5,236 bases of DNA from Candidatus Altarchaeales archaeon (GTDB lineage Archaea; Altiarchaeota; Altiarchaeia; IMC4; SCGC-AAA252-I15), in NCBI GenBank assembly GCA_016867655.1, contig VGJA01000082.1, positions 1 through 5,236 of the forward strand, given 5' to 3'. The translations under genes were made by a program, and so were the position numbers. The notes beneath the pieces are model-generated. The model saw only the letters and a program-made list of their open reading frames with translations, ran no database searches and was not told the origin of the DNA. This document shows positions 1 to 4,747 of the stretch, piece by piece. Numbering within the stretch: the first letter of the stretch is position 1; the number at the start of each line of letters is the position of its first letter.

Positions 1-112
1 AGCTTTTGTTTGCCTCGCTGTAGTTGCTTTTTGTTGTTGTTTTGGCTTTTGTTTGCACGGTTATTGGTGTTTTTTGGGTGTTTTTGCGACCTTGGGTTCG
101 CTTTTATGCTGC

Positions 113-146
113 CCCATCACACCGTTATACTTAACTCCCATCACAC
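113..146. repeat. Short direct repeat CCCATCACAC, two copies
   Basis: The 10-mer CCCATCACAC occurs at 113-122 and again at 137-146, a 24-base period, inside the otherwise T/G-rich leader. Both copies are C/A-rich and so stand out from their surroundings. The spacing is a little over two helical turns, so a tandem binding site is conceivable, but two copies are little evidence. A partial inverse (GTGTG near 163) lies downstream. No function is claimed. Confidence 0.3.
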
Positions 147-189
147 AGCGCATTGTTTGAGTGGTGTGTTAGCTATTTTGTTTGTGGGG

Positions 190-204
190 AGGGGTATTGC
201 CCCT
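190..204 (+). terminator. Weak hairpin, possible terminator of an upstream gene
   Basis: AGGGG (190-194) and CCCCT (200-204) form a 5-bp stem with a 5-base loop (TATTG), followed by T-richer sequence ending in TTTT near 215. It could end a transcript entering from the left. Archaeal termination depends mainly on T tracts, and this one is short. An alternative pairing of GCCCC (199-203) with GGGGC (223-227) competes. The call rests only on base pairing. Confidence 0.2.
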
Positions 205-242
205 TTGGGTTGAATTTTGTACGGGGCTTAAAATAGGAACTA

Positions 243-250
243 CTTATATT
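243..250 (+). promoter_or_regulatory. TATA-box-like element before the kinase operon
   Basis: CTTATATT resembles the archaeal TATA box and sits in a very AT-rich block (about 233-276) that interrupts G-rich surroundings. TATA elements in archaea are centred about 26-27 bases before the transcript start, which would place the start near 273 and leave a leader of about 14 bases before the ATG at 287. The preceding purine-rich bases (AGGAAC, near 235-240) could serve as a BRE. The same 8-mer recurs at 3077-3084. A second TATA-like string at 264-271 lies too close to the ATG to be the main box. Confidence 0.5.
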
Positions 251-276
251 ATTTATTATATTAAGTATATTTCTAT

Positions 277-280
277 AGGG
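277..280 (+). promoter_or_regulatory. Short ribosome binding site (AGGG) that supports start 287
   Basis: AGGG lies six bases before the ATG at 287 and inside the leader predicted from the TATA-like element. It is short, but the spacing is right and it favours 287 over the upstream in-frame GTG or ATG-like codons. The two downstream genes of this operon have no comparable motif. Confidence 0.4.
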
Positions 281-286
281 TTGTTT

Positions 287-1270
287 ATGGACTTTGACGG
301 CTTGGTTTCAGGTTTTAGGAACAGGGTGGTTTTTGTTGTTGGGGATGTGATGGTTGACAAGTTTGTTTATGGCAGGGTTTCCAGGGTTTCTCCTGAGGCG
401 CCTGTGCCTGTTGTTGAGGTAGTGGTTGAGACTGATGTTCTTGGTGGCGCTGCGAATGTTGTTAGTGTTTTGTCTATGACTGCAGCTAAGGTTTTTGTTT
501 CTGGTGTTGTTGGCAGTGATGATTCTGGTAGGGAGTTGAAGGAAAAGTTGAAGAGGAATAAAATTGATTTGAGGGGTATTGTTGTTGACAGGAGTAGGCC
601 GACAACTTTGAAGACTCGTGTTGTCGCTCACAATCAGCAGGTTGTTCGTGTGGATAGGGAGAGTAGAGGAGAGATTGGTAGGGGGATTGTTGACAAGATT
701 GTGAAGTATTTTTCGACGGTTGTCGATAGGGTTGATGGTGTTGTTGTTTCAGATTATTGTAAGGGTTCTGTGACTTCGGATGTTGTTGAGAAGATTGTTG
801 GTATTGCAAGAAAGCATGGGAAGATAGTTGTTGCCAACACGAAGGCAGAGAACATTTTGCATTATAAGGGTGTTGATGTTCTTGTGGTCAATCTTGACGA
901 GGCTTGTACTGCTTCGGGCATAAGGCCTATCAATGAGACGAGCATCAAGAACATGGGCAACAAGATTCTTTCCATGGTTGGCTGCAGGAATGTTGTAATT
1001 ACCAGAGGCAAGGAGGGGTTTTCTGTTTTTGGTTTAAACGGCTTTTTGGGGAATGTAAAATCTCCTGACTTTGGAGGCAGTTATGAGTTTAGGAAGACTG
1101 ATGACACTGCCTTGAGTTTTCTTGCTCTTGGGTTGCTTTCAGGTTTGAATATCTTGGACGCGGCAAGGTTTTCGTGTTATGTTGTTGAGGTGCTGGTGGG
1201 CAAGAAGGGGGCTCAGAGATTGACTTTGGAGGATATTAGTGAGGCTTTGGCTGCAAAGCCTTTGGATTGA
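287..1270 (+). CDS. PfkB-family sugar kinase, RfaE1/HldE heptose-kinase-like, with degenerate GAGD motif
   Basis: This encodes 327 residues, the usual size for a single-domain ribokinase-fold kinase. The closest family is the kinase half of HldE (RfaE1), which phosphorylates D-glycero-D-manno-heptose 7-phosphate at C1. Seen in the protein: VVGDVMVDKFVYG (18-30), RVSPEAPVPVVEV (33-45), GGAANV (53-58), a sugar-site signature with T107, KTR (109-111), QQ (117-118) and RVD (121-123), SDYCKG (155-160), a TRGKEG loop (239-244) and a family-like GKKGAQRLTLED tail. Two catalytic places are altered. The usual DTTGAGDT-type block reads FRKTDDTAL (268-276), so the glycines of the anion hole are missing although an Asp (272 or 273) remains. 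The usual DPK reads NTK (184-186). It may be a pseudokinase, a regulator or an enzyme with changed chemistry. Start 287 is chosen because the extension to 182 would run through the TATA box. It is the first gene of the operon, 7 bases before the transketolase N subunit. The family is clear; activity and substrate are not. Confidence 0.85.
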   Translation: MDFDGLVSGFRNRVVFVVGDVMVDKFVYGRVSRVSPEAPVPVVEVVVETDVLGGAANVVSVLSMTAAKVFVSGVVGSDDSGRELKEKLKRNKIDLRGIVVDRSRPTTLKTRVVAHNQQVVRVDRESRGEIGRGIVDKIVKYFSTVVDRVDGVVVSDYCKGSVTSDVVEKIVGIARKHGKIVVANTKAENILHYKGVDVLVVNLDEACTASGIRPINETSIKNMGNKILSMVGCRNVVITRGKEGFSVFGLNGFLGNVKSPDFGGSYEFRKTDDTALSFLALGLLSGLNILDAARFSCYVVEVLVGKKGAQRLTLEDISEALAAKPLD

Positions 1271-1277
1271 ATTCAAA

Positions 1278-2105
1278 ATGGTTAGGGATTTAAAAATTTT
1301 GCTTAAAGAAAGGGTTAAGAGGATTAGGAAACATGTTGTTTGGATGATTTCTGAGGCTGGTTCTGGCCATCCAGGCGGCTCGCTTTCTTGTATTGAGGTG
1401 GTGTCTGTTTTGTTTTTCCATAAGATGCGTCATAATCCCAAGAGGCCCGATTGGCTTGAAAGGGATCGTTTTGTTTTGTCTAAGGGTCATGCAGCGCCTA
1501 CTTTGTATGCCACTTTGGCTGAGGCAGGATATTTTCCTGTTGGCGAGTTAAGGAGTCTGAGAAAGTTTGGCAGTATTTTGCAGGGCCATCCGGATAGGAA
1601 GAGGACTCCTGGTGTTGAGGTTTCTACTGGTAGTCTTGGTCAGGGTCTTTCTGTCGCAAACGGGATGGCTTTGGCTGGCAAGCTTGACGGGAAAAAGTAT
1701 AGGGTCTATGTTTTGTTGGGTGATGGGGAGTGTAATGAAGGCCAGGTTTGGGAGGCAGCTATGTTTTCTTCTCATTATAAGTTGGACAACCTTACGGCGA
1801 TTGTCGATAGGAATGGACTGCAGATTGACGGCCCTACTGAGAAGGTCATGTCTATTGAGCCTATTGCTGACAAATGGCGCGCTTTCGGTTGGAATGTCGT
1901 TGAGATAGACGGCCATAAGCTTGATGAGATTGTTTCTGCTTTGGATTCGGCTGAAAAATGCAGGCAAAAGCCTACTGTAGTAATAGCCCACATGACCAAA
2001 GGCAAGGGCGTTTCTTTCATGGAGTGGGTTGCAGATTATCACGGCAAGGCCCCAAACAAGGAGGAGTTGGAGAAAGCATTGTGCGAGCTTGAGAATGACA
2101 ACTGA
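1278..2105 (+). CDS. tkt: Transketolase, N-terminal (pyrophosphate-binding) subunit
   Basis: This encodes 275 residues, the normal size for the N-terminal half of a split transketolase. The enzyme moves two-carbon ketol units between sugar phosphates in the cytoplasm using thiamine diphosphate (TPP) and a divalent metal; products include sedoheptulose 7-phosphate, xylulose 5-phosphate and erythrose 4-phosphate. Visible motifs: SGHPGGSLS (29-37), DRFVLSKGHAAPTLYA (63-78), QGHPD (102-106), STGSLGQGLSVANGMA (116-131), the TPP/metal motif GDGECNEGQ (148-156) ending with DRNGLQIDG (177-185), and KGKG (241-244) with ADYHGKAP (252-259). No key residue appears lost. The ATG at 1278 lies 7 bases after the kinase stop. 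A GTG at 1239 in frame would overlap the kinase and adds nothing family-like. There is no clear Shine-Dalgarno motif, so translation is probably coupled to the kinase. Its stop overlaps the C subunit by 11 bases, as expected for obligate partners. The substrate could differ (1-deoxy-xylulose 5-phosphate synthase is a relative), but the split architecture favours transketolase. Confidence 0.95.
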   Translation: MVRDLKILLKERVKRIRKHVVWMISEAGSGHPGGSLSCIEVVSVLFFHKMRHNPKRPDWLERDRFVLSKGHAAPTLYATLAEAGYFPVGELRSLRKFGSILQGHPDRKRTPGVEVSTGSLGQGLSVANGMALAGKLDGKKYRVYVLLGDGECNEGQVWEAAMFSSHYKLDNLTAIVDRNGLQIDGPTEKVMSIEPIADKWRAFGWNVVEIDGHKLDEIVSALDSAEKCRQKPTVVIAHMTKGKGVSFMEWVADYHGKAPNKEELEKALCELENDN

Positions 2106-3036
2106 ATTGAAGTCAACCAGGGATGCGTTTGGAGACACAATTGTTCCGCTTGGAAACAAGCATAAGAATTTGGTTGTTTTGGATGCTGATTTGGCTGTTT
2201 CAACCAAAAGCATTTGTTTTGCAGGTAGGTTTCCTGAGCGGTTTTTTGACGCTGGCTGTGCCGAGCAGAATTTGATTGGCACTGCTGCGGGGCTGGCTCT
2301 TTCAGGCAAAATTGCTGTTGCTGCGACTTACGCAATTTTTTCCTGCCGTGCTTGGGAGCAGGTTAGGAATGTTGTCGCTCATGACAACCTTGACGTAAAA
2401 ATTGTTGTGAGCCATGCAGGGTTGACCAACAATTCTGACGGTTCTTCCCACCAGTCTATTGAGGATATTGCTTTGATGAGGGTTGTTCCAAACATGTATG
2501 TTGTGGTTCCTGCTGATTATTATGAGGCTAAGAAGGCTGTTGAGGCTGCTGTTGAGACCAAGGGGCCGTTTTACATTAGGTTGAGCAGGAGTAAGACTCC
2601 TGTTGTGTTTGACGAAAAGTATGAGTTCAAGCTGGGTGAAGTCGTTAAATTGCGTGATGGCAAAGATGCGTGCATTTTTGCTTGCGGCACTATGGTGGCT
2701 GAAGCACTGGATGCTGCTGAAAAATTAAGCCAGGAGGGAGTCAGTGTGAGGGTTGTTAATGTGCATACTATAAAGCCTTTGGACAAAAGGAATGTCTTAA
2801 AGCATGCTAGGGAAACAAAAGTTGTTGTCACTGCTGAGGAGCACAATGTTTACTGCGGCTTGGGGAGCGCAATAGCTGAAGTATTGTGTGAAAGTGGCAT
2901 TCCACTGAAGATGATTGGCATCAGAGACCGCTTCGGGCAGTCCGGCAGCGAGTCAGAATTGAAGAAGGAGTATGGATTAAGTTCTGAAAAAATCTGTGAA
3001 GCTGTGAAGGAAATTTTGAAGTCAAGGAAAAAATAA
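2095..3036 (+). CDS. tkt: Transketolase, C-terminal (pyrimidine-binding) subunit
   Basis: This encodes 313 residues, the usual length for the C-terminal half of a split transketolase. It supplies the pyrimidine-binding domain and the C-terminal domain, and forms the active site together with the N subunit. Seen: LVVLDADLAVSTKS (26-39), FDAGCAEQNLIGTAAGLA (51-68), whose Glu57 is the expected activator of the TPP aminopyrimidine ring, then SHAGL (106-110), SDGSSHQSIEDIALMR (114-129), PNMYVVVPAD (132-141) and YIRLSR (160-165). A C-terminal domain begins near 185 with CGTMVAEALDAAEKL (197-211), VNVHTIKPLD (221-230) and TAEEHNVYCGLGSAIAE (246-262). The ATG at 2095 overlaps the N subunit stop (ATGACAACTGA), consistent with coupled translation and matched subunit amounts. 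An upstream in-frame extension to 2029 lies inside the N subunit gene and has no family resemblance. This is the last gene of the forward operon. All expected motifs are intact. Confidence 0.95.
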   Translation: MTTELKSTRDAFGDTIVPLGNKHKNLVVLDADLAVSTKSICFAGRFPERFFDAGCAEQNLIGTAAGLALSGKIAVAATYAIFSCRAWEQVRNVVAHDNLDVKIVVSHAGLTNNSDGSSHQSIEDIALMRVVPNMYVVVPADYYEAKKAVEAAVETKGPFYIRLSRSKTPVVFDEKYEFKLGEVVKLRDGKDACIFACGTMVAEALDAAEKLSQEGVSVRVVNVHTIKPLDKRNVLKHARETKVVVTAEEHNVYCGLGSAIAEVLCESGIPLKMIGIRDRFGQSGSESELKKEYGLSSEKICEAVKEILKSRKK

Positions 3037-3060
3037 TTTTGATTGCTAATTCCTTTGTTT
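3037..3060 (+). terminator. T-rich tail, possible terminator of the forward operon
   Basis: Just after the TAA at 3034-3036 come TTTT (3037-3040) and, at 3053-3060, TTTGTTTA. Short T tracts after the last gene are typical of archaeal termination, which needs no stem-loop. The tracts are short and the composition is generally T-rich, so this is only a plausible site. The hairpins further on (from 3101) could also contribute. Confidence 0.25.
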
Positions 3061-3076
3061 AGAAGGGTAAGATCTG

Positions 3077-3084
3077 CTTATATT
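3077..3084 (+). promoter_or_regulatory. TATA-box-like element before the hairpin cluster
   Basis: CTTATATT is identical to the 8-mer at 243-250 before the kinase operon. Using the same spacing, transcription would start near 3107, just before the strongest run of hairpins (3118-3214). It lies 41 bases beyond the last forward gene and cannot serve the convergent gene, so if real it would drive an independent RNA. An 8-mer match in AT-rich DNA can occur by chance. Confidence 0.35.
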
Positions 3085-3096
3085 TCAGAGTGAATG

Positions 3097-3221
3097 CCAG
3101 CTGTTGAAAACAGAGAACTGTCCCCGAAGGTGCACCTCGTTCAGGTGCATGTGTCTTCCAAAGACATGTCCCTTCAGGGACACGCTTACGAGGGACAGAT
3201 CCCCGTAAGGGGGAAGACTGG
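3097..3221 (+). ncRNA. Candidate structured RNA: cluster of perfect hairpins between convergent operons
   Basis: This non-coding gap has far more base pairing than its surroundings. In order: CTGTT (3101-3105) with AACAG (3109-3113); TGCACCT (3131-3137) with AGGTGCA (3143-3149), loop CGTTC; TGTCTT (3152-3157) with AAGACA (3161-3166), loop CCA; TGTCCC (3167-3172) with GGGACA (3177-3182), loop TTCA; and CCCC (3201-3204) with GGGG (3209-3212) around GTAA, a GNRA-type loop. An outer 7-bp stem, CTGTCCC (3118-3124) with GGGACAG (3192-3198), encloses the middle three hairpins. CCAG (3097-3100) and CTGG (3218-3221) could close the whole. A TATA-like box lies upstream on the plus strand. The inverted repeats pair equally on the minus strand, so it could instead be the 3' untranslated structure of the fusion gene ending at 3230, or a mobile palindromic element. 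It does not match tRNA (no T-loop sequence), and I do not recognise a known RNA family. Confidence 0.45.
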
Positions 3222-3229
3222 AGACCAAA

Positions 3230-4747
3230 TTATTTCATTATTGCGCTGATGAACATCTTTAGTTTTTCCAGGCTGACTGGTTCTTTGTTTCCGACTATGG
3301 TTACTGCTATCGCTCCTGAACAATTTCCGATGAATGGTATTAATTCTGCCGGACAGTTTGAATAAGCCAGCAGGGAAGTTATTGACAGCACTGCATCTCC
3401 GGCGCCTACTGTGTCAACTACTTTTCCTGCCAAGGCTGGAACGTAGTGGTGTTTTTGTTTTTCGAAGTATATCGAGCCTTCGCTTCCAAGGGTTACGTTT
3501 ATTTTCCTGCATTTGACTTTGTTGACGAGTTCTTCTATGAGTTTTTGTATGTCTCCGTATTTGTCTTGGAATGGCAGTCTCATCTCGTTTTCGTCTATTG
3601 AAATGTAATCAGGAGTGTGGTATTTTGTTATGTAGTTGTAGCCGTAGTTTGAGCTGTTGGTCTGGGCGTTTACTGCAACGAATTTTCCTGAATTCATTAT
3701 TGTGTTGATGACTTCTTTTGTGAGCAGACCATGGCCGAAGTCTGCGATTATTACGAGGTCGTATTGGCCTATGACTTTTTTCAGTGTGGATACGACTTGT
3801 TTTTCCACGTCTTCCATCCTTTTGTCTTCCAGGTAGTTTATTTCAAACATTTTCTGGAATATGGAGGGTGTTTTCGCTATGTAGCGTCTTTTCCTTACTG
3901 TTGTGATGTCTTTGTTGCTGATGAAATGCGTCTTTATTTTGCTTGGGATTTCTTTGGAAAGCCACTCTAGGTCTTTTTCGTTTATTGTTGCCAGCAGTCC
4001 GACATGGTCTGAAAGCTGCGCCAGATGCTTTGAGATTGCCAGACTGCCTCCGGTGAAGGTCTCTTCGCTGTCCCATTTGGTGGATATTATCGGGGCTTTC
4101 TCCACCCTGCCCATTGGCCTGCAGTAAACATATTCGTCTATGATGACGTCGCCCACCACAAGCACTTTGATGTCCCTCAGCTTGTCAATATTTGCGATTA
4201 TTTCTTCTGCAGTGTGTTCTTCCTTCAGTTCTGCAATATAGTAGCGGGTGTTCTCCCTGAACACGTCGAAGAATTGGTTTAGTATAGAGCTTGACGAGAA
4301 GGTTATTTCGTCTGTGAACAACAGCTCTCCGCCAATGCCTTCGACTGCGTCTTTTTCCTTGTATATGTTGCCTGTTACGTCAGAGCTCATGTCCTTGTAG
4401 TCGCTTCCTTTCACAAAGTAGTCCGGCTTCAGCAGTTGTATTGTCTTTTTCGCAGTAGGCCAGTTGTTCAAAGCCACATAATCTACAACAGACAATGCCG
4501 CCAGTGCTTCAAGCCTCAAGTTTTCGTTGAAATGCGGCCTCCCAGGACCTTTGTTGACATACTTGTCTGGCGTTACCGTAACTATCAGAACATCTGCTTT
4601 TTCTTTAGCGGCTTCGAAGTGTTTCATGTGCCCTATGTGCAACAGGTCAAAGCAACCATGGCAGTGGGCTATCTTTTTCCCCTTCTTTTTCAGGCCTTGA
4701 ACAATTTTTGCCAATTCTTCAAGGTTTTTTATTTTTCTACTTTCCAT
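3230..4747 (-). CDS. Bifunctional RfaE2-type nucleotidyltransferase / PfkB-family kinase, reversed domain order
   Basis: This encodes 505 residues with two domains. Residues about 20-165 are a cytidylyltransferase-fold domain of the RfaE2 type: GCFDLLHIGH (31-40, with the HIGH nucleotide-binding motif), NKGPGRP (65-71), RLEALAALSVVDYV (78-91), KPDYFVKGSDY (107-117) and FSSSSI (150-155). Residues about 192-505 are a PfkB kinase: VLVVGDVIIDEYVY (195-208), TGGS (232-235), ADFGHG (335-340) and the phosphoryl-transfer motif DTVGAGDAV (445-453). In HldE these activities phosphorylate a heptose phosphate and attach it to a nucleotide, but there the kinase comes first; here the order is reversed. The kinase's usual DPK is replaced by VNAQTN (359-364), and the sugar-site QQ..R.D pattern is not seen, so the substrate may not be heptose 7-phosphate. 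The ATG at 4747 overlaps the upstream aminotransferase stop by 11 bases; no clear ribosome site is seen, so translation is probably coupled. Domain identities are firm; exact sugar and nucleotide are not. Confidence 0.9.
   Translation of the reverse strand: MESRKIKNLEELAKIVQGLKKKGKKIAHCHGCFDLLHIGHMKHFEAAKEKADVLIVTVTPDKYVNKGPGRPHFNENLRLEALAALSVVDYVALNNWPTAKKTIQLLKPDYFVKGSDYKDMSSDVTGNIYKEKDAVEGIGGELLFTDEITFSSSSILNQFFDVFRENTRYYIAELKEEHTAEEIIANIDKLRDIKVLVVGDVIIDEYVYCRPMGRVEKAPIISTKWDSEETFTGGSLAISKHLAQLSDHVGLLATINEKDLEWLSKEIPSKIKTHFISNKDITTVRKRRYIAKTPSIFQKMFEINYLEDKRMEDVEKQVVSTLKKVIGQYDLVIIADFGHGLLTKEVINTIMNSGKFVAVNAQTNSSNYGYNYITKYHTPDYISIDENEMRLPFQDKYGDIQKLIEELVNKVKCRKINVTLGSEGSIYFEKQKHHYVPALAGKVVDTVGAGDAVLSITSLLAYSNCPAELIPFIGNCSGAIAVTIVGNKEPVSLEKLKMFISAIMK

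Larger units (their letters stand above)
1..232. other. T/G-rich stretch without a supportable gene
   Basis: The top strand is strongly T- and G-rich here; in the 60 bases from 61 I count 28 T, 15 G, 12 C and 5 A. All three forward frames are open for part of the stretch and read as Phe/Leu/Cys/Val-rich peptides, which is what such composition gives by chance. None has a good start, a ribosome site or a recognisable motif. Two minus-strand frames are open through about the first 100 bases to the window edge, reading as Lys/Asn/Gln- or Thr/Lys-rich peptides with no clear start. The stretch is most likely the 3' end or spacer after an upstream gene, but a gene crossing the left edge cannot be excluded. 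Confidence 0.5.

Noticed and set aside
1..108. Minus-strand frames open to the left edge, Lys/Thr/Asn/Gln-rich
   Set aside because: Two frames are open at once with low-complexity content and no start codon context; this reflects base composition.
10..213. Forward open frame of 67 codons rich in Phe, Leu and Cys
   Set aside because: It has no ATG start, no ribosome site and no motif. The other forward frames read as similarly hydrophobic, so the pattern follows from T/G-rich composition.
182..286. Extended start of the kinase at 182
   Set aside because: The extra 35 residues have no family resemblance and run through the TATA-like box and the AGGG ribosome site that fit the ATG at 287.
1239..1277. 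GTG start for the transketolase N subunit
   Set aside because: It overlaps the kinase end and adds 13 residues unlike the family; the ATG at 1278 gives the usual N terminus.
2029..2094. Upstream extension of the transketolase C subunit
   Set aside because: It lies inside the N subunit gene, has no family similarity, and the ATG at 2095 gives a normal N terminus.
1548..2309. Long minus-strand open frame across the transketolase genes
   Set aside because: It is antisense to two clearly real genes, has no recognisable motif, and arises from their skewed codon use.
3118..3198. tRNA reading of the cloverleaf-like part of the hairpin cluster
   Set aside because: The outer stem is 7 bp like an acceptor stem, but there is no T-loop GTTCRANNC sequence in place, no 7-base anticodon loop and no D-loop. 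Loop sizes are 3-5 bases.
3097..3221. CRISPR array or simple terminator
   Set aside because: The hairpins differ in sequence and are not regularly spaced repeats with spacers, and there is no strong T tract after the stems. Five stems are more than a terminator requires.
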